From Pseudomonadota bacterium (GTDB taxonomy: Bacteria > Pseudomonadota > Gammaproteobacteria > Eutrophobiales > Eutrophobiaceae): a stretch of DNA of 64,000 nt. The notes beneath the pieces are model-generated. The model was not told the origin of the DNA and did no database searches. It saw only the letters and a program-made list of their open reading frames with translations. The position numbers were made by a program, and so were the translations under genes. Shown here in pieces: positions 25,653 to 35,300 of the stretch (the first letter of the stretch is position 1; every line of letters starts with the position of its first letter). The stretch lies in contig JABFGI010000004.1 of the NCBI GenBank assembly GCA_013112535.1, positions 1 through 64,000 of the forward strand, read 5' to 3'.

Positions 25653-26822
25653 ATGGGATTACATAAATTGCATAAGCAACAAGTAGTGGATCCGTCATCC
25701 ATCCTTTCTAACTTGCATAACCAATCCAACCTGACTGAAAAACTACAATGCCTGCTGGAGTTCATCAAGCAACGGCATTGTTTTATCAACCGTATTGCGG
25801 TAGCACGATATGATGAAACCACAGATATAATTAAGACCTATACACATGCAACTGAAGGTAAAAACCCAATACCACTTTATCAAACCAGATTGTCAGAATC
25901 TAAATCATTAACAGAAATTATGGAGCAACGTAAACCGCGTATCCTGAATAACATGAATCCATTGCGTTCTTTAAAATCCGAACACTCAAAAAAAGTAACC
26001 GAGCTTGGATTTCAGTCCAGTTATACAGTCCCTATGTTTCAAGGAGATCAGTTTCTGGGCTTCGTTTTTTTTAATTCATCAATATTCAATGCAATGAAAC
26101 AAAATGTCGTGACTGATCTAACAGTTATCGCGCATCTAATAAATGTCCTTATTGTTAATGAACTAAGTTTTATCAAGACCACGAAATGCTTAACTCAATC
26201 CGTCGCAACACTCGCTAACTACCGAGATTTGGAAACAGGACAACATTTGATTCGTGTCTCTCATTTTTCTCGCATTATTGCACGCAATCTGGCCAAAGAA
26301 GCTGGTTTAAGCGACGAGTATGTCGAACTAATCTTTACCTTTGCCCCTTTACATGACATTGGAAAAATTGCCGTAGCAGATGCCGTCTTATGTAAATGCG
26401 GTAAATTGACCGATGAAGAATTTATCATGATGCAAAGCCACACTACACAAGGTCGAGAAATGATTGAGAAACTGCAAAACAATCTCGAGCTTTTATCGCC
26501 ACAAAGCTGTGAAATATTAAAAAACATTATTTATTCTCATCATGAGAAATGGGATGGAACAGGCTACCCGGATAAAATAAGTGGTGATGCAATACCATTA
26601 GAAGCACGAATCACTTCAGTAGCCGATGTGTTTGACGCTTTAACCAGCAAACGTATTTACAAAGATCCATGGCCAGTTGATAAAGCAATAGACTATCTAA
26701 TGGAGAAGCGCGGTAGCCAGTTTGATGCAAACTGTGTTCTTAAATTTCTGGAAAACCGGGATGAAATAGAATCCATTATTGATAAGTTTCATGAAACTTA
26801 TGAGCCAGGTATAACTATCTAA
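25653..26822 (+). CDS. GAF/HD-GYP c-di-GMP phosphodiesterase
   Basis: The 389-residue protein has an N-terminal GAF-like sensor (about 20-170) and a C-terminal HD-GYP domain (185-380). The catalytic HD is in HDIGKIAVADAVL at 234-246, and HHEKWDGTGYP at 296-306 carries the GYP motif, with SVADVFDALTSKR after it. All metal ligands look present, so it should hydrolyse c-di-GMP to GMP or pGpG. No transmembrane helix is seen. It would counter the GGDEF protein at 8757. It converges on the lipoprotein gene with a 4-base overlap. Confidence 0.9.
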   Translation: MGLHKLHKQQVVDPSSILSNLHNQSNLTEKLQCLLEFIKQRHCFINRIAVARYDETTDIIKTYTHATEGKNPIPLYQTRLSESKSLTEIMEQRKPRILNNMNPLRSLKSEHSKKVTELGFQSSYTVPMFQGDQFLGFVFFNSSIFNAMKQNVVTDLTVIAHLINVLIVNELSFIKTTKCLTQSVATLANYRDLETGQHLIRVSHFSRIIARNLAKEAGLSDEYVELIFTFAPLHDIGKIAVADAVLCKCGKLTDEEFIMMQSHTTQGREMIEKLQNNLELLSPQSCEILKNIIYSHHEKWDGTGYPDKISGDAIPLEARITSVADVFDALTSKRIYKDPWPVDKAIDYLMEKRGSQFDANCVLKFLENRDEIESIIDKFHETYEPGITI

Positions 26823-27487
26823 TCACGTTCAAACCGTATTAACTCGGTAACCTGTCTCGCATTGTATTTTTCAGGCACACTGATTTCATTACGACTGCGT
26901 TTTACAAGACCAATCCCTTTTGCATACCATTCTGTTTGCTTAATGAGAATTTGATCAATACCGCGCGTCCTTTCTATTACTGCAACTGAAGCACTACTAT
27001 CAATACGCATGGTTTTTTTGAATACACCGGCAGGCACGCTAATGATCTCGTCAAAACTAACAATTTTACTATCCAGAAAAATTTTCTCGCCCTGAGAGAT
27101 AAATGATTCGCCACCTGAAAATGATTCATGCCGACTATCAAGTAATTCAATTTTTGTCTCTCTCATCCAGCTTGTATTTAAATCAAAAGGCTTTTTTAAA
27201 AAGATCGAACCATTTTGTTCCATTTTTGATGAACGCTGTATCCCTGTTTCGGCTTGACTGTAATACAACGTCTCGCTATTCGCATAGCGATGAGGGTAAT
27301 AATAAACATTACCGGACTTTATACTCGATAACTGGGCAATAATTGATTTGCCTTTATTCAGATTATTACCCAACTCTTTTGTATACTGATATTCCCATTT
27401 CATTTGTTCTCCCAAAGGGAAATAGTCATCGCTTGGCTGACTGCACCCAACGAGTAAAATAAATAAAATGGAAAAAAATGATTTCAT
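26819..27487 (-). CDS. Putative lipoprotein of unknown function
   Basis: The 222-residue protein has a lipobox (FILLVGC, Cys15), after which the mature part begins SQPSDDYFPLGEQMKWEYQY, a pattern seen in exported beta-rich proteins of unknown role. No catalytic motif. It should be anchored to the outer or inner membrane by Cys15 lipidation. The gene is divergent from mtdB with a 149-base gap and converges with the HD-GYP gene. Confidence 0.7.
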   Translation of the reverse strand: MKSFFSILFILLVGCSQPSDDYFPLGEQMKWEYQYTKELGNNLNKGKSIIAQLSSIKSGNVYYYPHRYANSETLYYSQAETGIQRSSKMEQNGSIFLKKPFDLNTSWMRETKIELLDSRHESFSGGESFISQGEKIFLDSKIVSFDEIISVPAGVFKKTMRIDSSASVAVIERTRGIDQILIKQTEWYAKGIGLVKRSRNEISVPEKYNARQVTELIRFERD

Positions 27488-27636
27488 GTTTGCGTGGAAA
27501 CTAAATCGATAAATATAGGCATAAAATTTGCGAATAGCAAAATATTAATAAACTCTCATTTCACACTTGCCATAATCAGCGTAATATTAGAGATAAACCA
27601 ATGTCTAAATTTAAATAATAAATATCGGATTAAATA

Positions 27637-28530
27637 ATGCAAAAACCTTATCTATTACACATGATCACGCCTGAGAAAAATCTCAGCGCATTTGATGTCA
27701 ACATGGCATTCGACGCTGGCTGGACAGCCATGCCTTATCTGGATGTTAAATTAGAGGAAGTGGCTGGTATCATTCAAGACACGGTTTTCTCACGCACAGC
27801 GCAAGGTCTAAAGCGCACCGGTATATTCATCGGTGGCAGAGATATGCATCTGGCGATGGATATGTTTCATGCAGCAGTAAAGGCTATGGTGCCTCCTTTT
27901 GAAATTTCTGTCCTGACTGATCCTAGTGGCGCATTTACAACAGCGGCCGCAATGGTTGCTGCTGTAGCAAAACAGTTAAAAGCTAAAAATGGCGAAGAAC
28001 TAACTGGCCAAAAAATTATAGTTATCGGCGGAACAGGCCCGGTAGGCGCATCTGCTGCGGTACTGGCTGCAAAACTGGGCGCTGAAGTCACGGTACTCGG
28101 GCGAGCAGTAGATAAAGCTAATCATGTCGCAGAACTTTGTAATACACGATACGGCACCGTCGTTGAAGGCATTCACGGTGATGCGGCTGATCATATTGAT
28201 GATTTGCTTCTTGAAACCGATGTTATTTTTGCCACAGCTAAAGCCGGGATTCAGGTACTCAGCGAAGAACAAATCGCCTCTGCAAAAAAACTCAAAGTCG
28301 CTGCCGATTTAAATGCCGTACCGCCTGCCGGTATTGCAGGACTTAATCTACATGATAATGGTGAACCACTTGCAGCCAGTACAAGTGGTGCCGTAGGCAT
28401 CGGTCCTCTCGCTATTGGCGATATCAAATATCAAACACAGCAGAAACTATTAGTGCAAATGTACAGCACTGGCGAACCACTCGACCTACATTTCGAACAT
28501 GCTTTTGAAGTGGCAATGAAGAAAGTATAA
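27637..28530 (+). CDS. mtdB: NAD(P)-dependent methylene-tetrahydromethanopterin dehydrogenase
   Basis: The 297-residue protein follows the MtdA/MtdB family over its whole length: LHMITPEKNLSAFDVNMAFD, FSRTAQGLKRTGIFIGGRD, the nucleotide-binding GGTGPVG at 131-137, PPAGIAGLN and GIGPLAIGDIKYQTQ. It should oxidise methylene-H4MPT to methenyl-H4MPT with NAD(P)+ in the cytosol, a step of formaldehyde oxidation in methylotrophs. MtdB versus MtdA or MtdC cannot be settled by eye. No mch, fhc or fae gene is nearby, so the rest of the pathway lies elsewhere. Confidence 0.88.
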   Translation: MQKPYLLHMITPEKNLSAFDVNMAFDAGWTAMPYLDVKLEEVAGIIQDTVFSRTAQGLKRTGIFIGGRDMHLAMDMFHAAVKAMVPPFEISVLTDPSGAFTTAAAMVAAVAKQLKAKNGEELTGQKIIVIGGTGPVGASAAVLAAKLGAEVTVLGRAVDKANHVAELCNTRYGTVVEGIHGDAADHIDDLLLETDVIFATAKAGIQVLSEEQIASAKKLKVAADLNAVPPAGIAGLNLHDNGEPLAASTSGAVGIGPLAIGDIKYQTQQKLLVQMYSTGEPLDLHFEHAFEVAMKKV

Positions 28531-28569
28531 CGACACAATCATTAATAAGGGCAATCAGACCTCGTTAAT

Positions 28570-28950
28570 TTAACAAGTCGAATGAAACAAGCCGCCGACG
28601 GCGACATCTTCATCAGTTAACTTATTGTAAAGCGTTGACGCTTCTTTAGTCTCCAGAATATGAAAAGCAATCCCGTCGTCTTCTAATAGTTGTTTTGTTT
28701 CCTGACAAGTTTGTAATGCTAAAAACATACCACGCGACAAAACTAATTCTTCCGCACCACGATCAAGCAGTTCCTTGATATCAACAATCTGAATACCGGG
28801 AACATGATGCGTATTCGTTTCACTCCAGTCCCACTCACGACCCCCACCCGGCCAAAGCTTGAAATCCTTACCCAAGCCAATAGATTCAATCTCCATCTTT
28901 CCCCAGGAGATGTTATCGATACGTGGTGACTGTTTAGCTGAAAGCGTCAT
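28570..28950 (-). CDS. Mth938-domain (DUF498) protein
   Basis: The 126-residue protein has the DUF498/Mth938 features: SWGKMEIESIGLGKDFKLWP, the Gly-rich PGGGREWDWSET loop, ELLDRGAEELVLSRG and LLEDDGIAFHILETKEA. Relatives include human AAMDC and respiratory-complex assembly factors; the bacterial role is unclear. It is convergent with mtdB (39 bases between the stops) and monocistronic. Confidence 0.85.
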   Translation of the reverse strand: MTLSAKQSPRIDNISWGKMEIESIGLGKDFKLWPGGGREWDWSETNTHHVPGIQIVDIKELLDRGAEELVLSRGMFLALQTCQETKQLLEDDGIAFHILETKEASTLYNKLTDEDVAVGGLFHSTC

Positions 28951-29103
28951 AGCTAAAGTATAGCTTCTGTCTACTTGCTCATGATTTGAAAAGGCTCAAA
29001 TATTCTTAATCCTTTATAAATTATTAAACAAAAGGCAATTAATTTTGTTCAATATTAAGTTATACTAATCGGACAATAAATATTATTTATTTTCCCTAAA
29101 TAT

Positions 29104-29985
29104 ATGTTTTATAGACAAAAATTATTAATGGCTCTACTTGAAATATTCGGAGGCCATCTACCTAGTAAAGATTTACAGAAGTATCTTTTTCTCTATACGA
29201 AACTCTGTGAAAAAGAGAAAAGCTACGATTTTGTGCCTTATAAATATGGATGTTTCTCATTTCAGTCATATAAGGATAAAAGTAAATTGATTGAATTAGG
29301 TCATTTAAAAGATGAGCAAGACTGGGAGATTCGTGATGCACGTAAAAAATACAGTAAATTATTGAAAAATGGTGAACCTAAAAAAATAAAATTATTTAAC
29401 GAACGATATAAGCACCTTAAAGGTAGAAAGCTTATTCATCACATTTATAAAAATTATCCCTATTATGCTATTAACAGCTTACTTGCTAAAAATATATTGA
29501 ATGATTTAGAACTAAATAATGTTAGAGCAGAAAAAATAAATATTAAGGCTCCTATCTTAGCAACAATTGGATATGAGGGAATATCATTTGAAGAATACCT
29601 AAATAAACTAATTAGAAATGACATTAAATTACTTGTTGATGTCAGACGTAACCCTATTAGTAGAAAATATGGATTTTCGAAAAAAACATTATCTTCCTCA
29701 TTAGAAAGTCTAAATATAAAATATATTCATATGCCAGAACTTGGTATTGATTCTACACAGAGAAAATCATTAGTAACCATCTCTGATTATAAAAAATTAT
29801 TTAAACAATACAGAAAAGATATAGCTTTAAATAACAACGCAACATCAGAACTCCACAGTTTATTCAATACATATAAGAGAATAGCATTAACCTGCTTTGA
29901 GCATGATCATAATATGTGTCATAGAGGAACTCTTGCAAATTTTGTACAAAATAAATTCGATAAAATACCAATAGAGCATATATAA
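29104..29985 (+). CDS. DUF488-domain protein with Panacea-like N-terminus
   Basis: The 293-residue protein has two regions. Residues 5-125 form a helical domain with FVPYKYGCFSFQSYKDKSKL, resembling the Panacea/DUF4065 winged-helix group used in regulation and in toxin systems. Residues 152-285 are a DUF488 domain with TIGYEGISFEEYLN, DVRRNPISRKYGFSK (178-192) and the C-terminal LTCFEHDHNMCHRG (262-275), whose Cys-x-Glu and Cys-His-Arg are the conserved core. DUF488 activity is unknown. The next gene starts 4 bases after the stop. Base composition is much more A+T-rich than its neighbours, suggesting transfer. The N-terminal call is tentative. Confidence 0.75.
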   Translation: MFYRQKLLMALLEIFGGHLPSKDLQKYLFLYTKLCEKEKSYDFVPYKYGCFSFQSYKDKSKLIELGHLKDEQDWEIRDARKKYSKLLKNGEPKKIKLFNERYKHLKGRKLIHHIYKNYPYYAINSLLAKNILNDLELNNVRAEKINIKAPILATIGYEGISFEEYLNKLIRNDIKLLVDVRRNPISRKYGFSKKTLSSSLESLNIKYIHMPELGIDSTQRKSLVTISDYKKLFKQYRKDIALNNNATSELHSLFNTYKRIALTCFEHDHNMCHRGTLANFVQNKFDKIPIEHI

Positions 29986-29989
29986 CAAA

Positions 29990-30808
29990 ATGCCAATAGA
30001 AAGGATTCTAATTACAGTTAAAACATACCCCACGATTTCATCACGCTACGATGAGTTAGTCTGTACTGCAGGCTTAAGAGAAGATGGATCATGGATTCGT
30101 ATTTTTCCAGTTCAGTATAGACAAATCGAAGACTACGAAAAAAAGTACAAAAAATGGGAATGGATTGACATAAATATTGAGAAAAATACTTCTGATCATC
30201 GTGTTGAAAGTTTCAGACCACTTGATCAAGATTCGATATCTGTTATTAATAGTGTTGGAACTGAACAGAATTGGTATATAAGAAAACAAATAGTATTAGA
30301 AAATGGTAGTGTTTATCATGACCTTGACGAAATTATTTCACTCAATAAGAAAGGTATTCTCTCGTTAGCAACATTTAAACCTTCTAGAATATTGGGCTTT
30401 GATATAGAAGAAGATGATAGAGAATGGGACCCCGAAAAATTAAAAATTATTGAATTAAAGGCAAAACAAGGAGACCTATTTTCAGATTCTCCAAATCTAT
30501 TTAAAGTTGCAAAAAAATTACCTTATAAATTTTCGTATAGATTTGAAGATTCAAAAGGAAAGCCTTCAAAATTAATGATTGAGGACTGGGAAATAGGCCA
30601 ACTATATTGGAATAATCTGAAAAAATATAATGATGAGTCTATTGCAAAACAAAAAGTAAAAGAAAAATACTTCGATGAATTTTTATCTAAAAATGATTTA
30701 TATTTATTTCTAGGTACGACAAAAGAGTGGGATAAAAGAGGCACAAACCCATTCATAATAATTGGTGTGTTCTACCCACCAATTGAAATACAAAACTCTT
30801 TATTTTAA
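29990..30808 (+). CDS. Unknown partner of the DUF488 protein
   Basis: The 272-residue protein begins ILITVKTYPTISSRYDELVC and TAGLREDGSWIRIFPVQYR, a pattern I associate with uncharacterised proteins encoded beside DUF488 genes, and ends with YLFLGTTKEWDKRGTNPFII. The beta-rich N-terminal half could be a PUA/ASCH-like nucleic-acid-binding domain, but I cannot verify that. No signal peptide or transmembrane helix. It starts 4 bases after the DUF488 stop, so the two form an operon, and it shares the same extreme A+T bias. No activity can be assigned. Confidence 0.65.
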   Translation: MPIERILITVKTYPTISSRYDELVCTAGLREDGSWIRIFPVQYRQIEDYEKKYKKWEWIDINIEKNTSDHRVESFRPLDQDSISVINSVGTEQNWYIRKQIVLENGSVYHDLDEIISLNKKGILSLATFKPSRILGFDIEEDDREWDPEKLKIIELKAKQGDLFSDSPNLFKVAKKLPYKFSYRFEDSKGKPSKLMIEDWEIGQLYWNNLKKYNDESIAKQKVKEKYFDEFLSKNDLYLFLGTTKEWDKRGTNPFIIIGVFYPPIEIQNSLF

Positions 30809-30835
30809 AACCTCTCAGGTTGATGCAATACAAGG

Positions 30836-30896
30836 CAAAAAGCCGATTTAATAACCGGAGCTTATATGTAATAAGTGAGGATTTTAAATCGGCTTT
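30836..30896 (-). terminator. Long hairpin terminator between the DUF488 module and gltD
   Basis: A 13-bp perfect inverted repeat (AAAGCCGATTTAA at 30839-30851 and its complement at 30884-30896) encloses 32 bases that themselves contain a CTTAT/ATAAG stem. On the minus strand it ends GGCTTTTTGCC, giving a U-run, so it most probably terminates gltBD. On the plus strand there is no clear U-run. Confidence 0.6.
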
Positions 30897-30926
30897 ATAA
30901 CGCAGTAGTGCGCTAGCTGAAAGTTT

Positions 30927-32369
30927 TTAAACTGGTGCAGGGAGATCGGTGCTACCCATTAGATATTCATCCACTGCTGCCGCTGCACTTCTACCCTCTG
31001 CAATCGCCCATACGATTAAACTTTGTCCGTGTTGCATATCGCCTGCTGCGAAAACACCGTCTACATTCGTCATCCATTTGTTTTGGATCACATTAGTGCG
31101 TCCATCTAGTTCGATTCCCATTTGTTCTACCAGACCTTCTTTTTCCGCGCCGGTGAAACCCATAGCGAGGAAAACAAAATCGGCTTTTAGTATCTGGCTG
31201 CTGCCTTCGACTTCCTTGAAGGAAATGCGTCCGTCTTCTTTTTGCATTTCGACAGTCACTAATTCGATTTCTTTTAAGTTACTGGCATCGTCACCAATGA
31301 AACGTTTGGTTTGTACCGAGTATACTCGTTCGCCACCTTCTTCGTGCGCTGATGCGGTACGGAAGATAAACGGCCATTGTGGCCATGGGTTATCTTCGGC
31401 ACGACTTTCTGGTGGCTTCGGCATAATCTCTAATGAGGTCACTGACGCTGCACCTTGTCTGTGCGCAGTACCAATACAGTCTGCACCGGTATCACCGCCA
31501 CCGATAACGATAACGTGTTTACCTTTGGCGTTGATGTGTTCTTCTTCGGAAATGGTATCACCCAAACAAAGTTTGTTTGCTTGAGGCAAGTATTCCATCG
31601 CCTGATAGACACCTTTAAATTCGCGACCATCAATTGGTAAGTCACGACGCGCACTGGCACCACCGCAAAGAATTAACGCATCAAATTCTGTCTTTAGCTC
31701 ATTGGCATCAATATCAATACCGATATGACTATTTGGCTTGAAGGTGACACCTTCAGCTTCCATTTGTTCCATGCGACGATCAATACGGTGTTTTTCCATT
31801 TTAAATTCGGGGATGCCATAACGCATTAAACCACCGATACGATCTGAACGTTCGAAAACAGTGACATCATGACCGGCGCGTGCAAGCTGTTGCGCAGCTG
31901 CCAGGCCCGAAGGACCGGAACCGATAATGCCGACTTTCTTGCCGGTTTTCTTTTCCGGAACTTGCGGTTTGATCCAGCCGTTTTCCCAGGCTTTATCAAT
32001 AATAGATAATTCAACCGCTTTAATGCTGACCGGATCTTCGTTAATACCCAATACACATGAACCTTCGCAAGGTGCAGGACATAAGGTACCGGTAAACTCC
32101 GGAAAATTATTGGTCGCATGCAGGCGTTCGATCGCATCTGCCCATTGGTCGTGATAAACCAGATCGTTCCAGTCTGGAATCAGGTTACCTAAAGGACAAC
32201 CCTGATGACAAAATGGAATACCGCAATCCATACAACGTGCGGCTTGTTTCTTTAATGGCTCAACTGGCCATGGCTCCATGACCTGTTTCCAGTCTTTCTT
32301 TCGTTCTTCTACTGGACGATACGGTGTCTTCTCTCTCTCGTACTCCATGAATCCTGTAGGCTTACCCAT
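30927..32369 (-). CDS. gltD: Glutamate synthase small subunit
   Basis: The 480-residue protein matches NADPH-GOGAT beta subunits. An N-terminal iron-sulfur region has [17 protein letters not shown] and [13 protein letters not shown]; the FAD site is [14 protein letters not shown] and the NADPH site is [13 protein letters not shown]. It passes electrons from NADPH to the large subunit, making two glutamates from glutamine and 2-oxoglutarate. Its start overlaps the gltB 3' end by 8 bases, so translation is coupled. Length is normal. Confidence 0.96.
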   Translation of the reverse strand: MGKPTGFMEYEREKTPYRPVEERKKDWKQVMEPWPVEPLKKQAARCMDCGIPFCHQGCPLGNLIPDWNDLVYHDQWADAIERLHATNNFPEFTGTLCPAPCEGSCVLGINEDPVSIKAVELSIIDKAWENGWIKPQVPEKKTGKKVGIIGSGPSGLAAAQQLARAGHDVTVFERSDRIGGLMRYGIPEFKMEKHRIDRRMEQMEAEGVTFKPNSHIGIDIDANELKTEFDALILCGGASARRDLPIDGREFKGVYQAMEYLPQANKLCLGDTISEEEHINAKGKHVIVIGGGDTGADCIGTAHRQGAASVTSLEIMPKPPESRAEDNPWPQWPFIFRTASAHEEGGERVYSVQTKRFIGDDASNLKEIELVTVEMQKEDGRISFKEVEGSSQILKADFVFLAMGFTGAEKEGLVEQMGIELDGRTNVIQNKWMTNVDGVFAAGDMQHGQSLIVWAIAEGRSAAAAVDEYLMGSTDLPAPV

Positions 32370-35300
32370 GTGCGGCCTCCATCACTGCTTCTTCTTCTGT
32401 TAGTCCTTTCTCTTTGCCGCGTTTGATGGCATTCAGGACGAGCTTGTAGTCTGTTGGCATTACCTTTACAAACTTGCTTTGGTACGTATCCCAGTTTTCT
32501 AATATTTTCTCTGCGACAGTACTTTGTGTGTATTGAACATGCTTTGTTAACAACCCTTTTACCAGGTCAACATCTTCATCTTCTACGATTGATTCGAGTT
32601 CGACCATTTCTTTATTACAACGGATATCGAAATCATTATCTTCATCAAGTACGTAAGCAATACCACCGGACATACCAGCGCCAAAGTTACGGCCTGTTTT
32701 ACCGATAATAACAACGCGACCGCCAGTCATGTATTCACAACCATGGTCGCCCACACCTTCTACAACGGCATGCACACCACTATTACGAACACAAAAACGT
32801 TCGCCAGCAATACCGCGAAGATAGGCTTCGCCTTCGGTTGCGCCATAAAGTAAGACATTACCGACCAGAATATTTTCTTCCGGGACAAAGGTGGAATGAC
32901 GTGGTGGATAGACAATGATCTTACCGCCGGATAAGCCTTTACCAAGATAGTCATTGGCATCACCTTCCAACGTTAAGGTCACGCCTTTCGGGATAAACGC
33001 ACCAAAACTCATACCGGCAGATCCATTGAAATGAATATTCACGGTATCTTCCGGTAATCCTGTGCTGCCATAACGTGTGGTGATGTTATAACCGAGTATC
33101 GTACCAACGGTTCGATTCGTATTCACCACTGGCAAAATAATATCGACAGGTGTTTTGTTTTCTAATGCGTCTTTACATAATGGCACAATGGTTGTGACAT
33201 CAAGCGATTTATCCAGACTGTGGTCTTGTTCCTTAACACAATAGATTTCATCTCCTGGTTTTGGTTCTGCTTTATACAGTATTTTACTGAAATCGAGACC
33301 ATCTGCTTTCCAGTGATCAACAGCTTTCTTCACATCCAGTTTGTCAACCTGTCCTACCATTTCATCAACAGTTCTAAATCCAAGTTCGGCCATATATTCG
33401 CGCACTTCTTCTGCAATGTACTTAAAAAAGTTTTCAACAAATTCTGGTTGTCCGGTAAATTTTTTCGTTAATTCAGGATTTTGTGTTGCCACACCAACTG
33501 GGCAGGTATTCAAGTGACAGGCGCGCATCATGACACAACCCATAACGACTAACGGTGCTGTAGCAAAACCGAATTCTTCTGCACCGAGTAATGCAGCAAC
33601 AACGACATCACGTCCGGTTTTTAACTGACCGTCCGTTTGCACTACGATACGATCACGCAGTCCATTTTGAATCAAGACTTGCTGCGTTTCTGCCAGACCT
33701 AATTCCCATGGTAAGCCCGCATGTTTTAACGAACTCATAGGCGACGCACCGGTACCTCCGTCGTAACCTGAAATTAATACCACATCGGAATGTGCTTTGG
33801 CCACACCAGCAGCAACCGTTCCCACACCCACTTCGGCCACCAGCTTCACGTGGATACGTGCTTTTGGATTGGCGTTCTTTAAATCGTGAATCAATTGTGC
33901 CAAATCTTCAATTGAATAAATATCATGATGCGGTGGTGGTGAAATCAATCCAACCCACGGCGTTGAATGACGTACTTCGGCAATCCACGGATAGACTTTT
34001 GAACCCGGTAATTGACCGCCTTCACCAGGCTTGGCCCCTTGTGCCATCTTAATCTGGATATCATCAGCATTGGCAAGATATTCACTGGTGACACCAAAAC
34101 GACCTGAAGCAACCTGTTTGATCGAGCTTCTTCTTAAGTCACCATTCTCATCCGGCGTAAAACGATCCGGATGTTCGCCACCTTCACCGGTATTTGATTT
34201 ACCACCAATACGGTTCATGGCTATGGCTAATGTTTCGTGTGCTTCTTTACTAATCGAACCGTAAGACATTGCACCGGTTGAAAAACGTTTCATGATGTTT
34301 TCAATCGGCTCGACTTCTTCTAGCGGAATTGGATTTTTTGCTGTATCAAATTCAAACAAACCTCTTAAGGTTGCGAGGTGTTCACTCTGGTTATCAACCG
34401 CTGAAGTATATTCTTTAAAAATGTCATACTGGCCGGTACGTGTGGCATGTTGCAATTTAAATACGGTATCCGGATTAAACAAATGATATTCACCATCACG
34501 TCGCCATTTATATTCACCGCCCCAATCGAGGTCCGGTTTTTTAACCGCACGATCCGGGAAAGCATTATGATGGCGCATGCTGGCTTCTTTCGCGACAACG
34601 TCCAGGCCAATACCACCAATACGCGATGCGGTTGAAGTGAAGTATTTATTAACGAATTCTTTATTAAGACCAATCGCTTCAAAGATTTGTGCGCCACGAT
34701 AAGACTGTACAGTTGAGATACCCATCTTCGCCATAATCTTGACCAGGCCTTTATTAACTGCCTTGATAAAGTTACTGACAGCTTTTTGATGTTCCATCTT
34801 AGGTAAATAGCCTTTAGCGATTAAATCACTTAATGACTCAAACGCAAGATACGGATTAACGCAACCGACACCATAACCCAATAGCACTGCGATATGATGG
34901 ATTTCGCGCGGCTCGCCTGATTCCAGTACCAGACTGATCTTTGCACGCGTGCCATTTTTGATTAAGTAATTATGTAAGCCGGATACAGCTAATAACGCCG
35001 GAATCGGTGCATTATCTTTATCGATATCACGGTCTGAAAGAATAAGATAAGTAATACCATCAGCAATCGCTTTATCTGCTTCGGCACAAACTCTTTCCAA
35101 TCCTTCTTCAATACCTTTACCGTCTTCGCCAACATGATAGGTGATTGAAATAACTGTTGATTGAAAACCAGGCATGTCCATATCACGAATACGGGCCAGT
35201 TCTTCATTCGTAATTACTGGTGAGTTTAATTTAATTTGTCGACAATGTTCAGGACCCGGTTCTAACGGGTTTGATTCTTTACCTATTGTTGAACCAACCT

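Noticed and set aside
30949..31584. 211-codon plus-strand frame inside gltD
   Set aside because: It is antisense to a strongly conserved enzyme and shows no protein family pattern.
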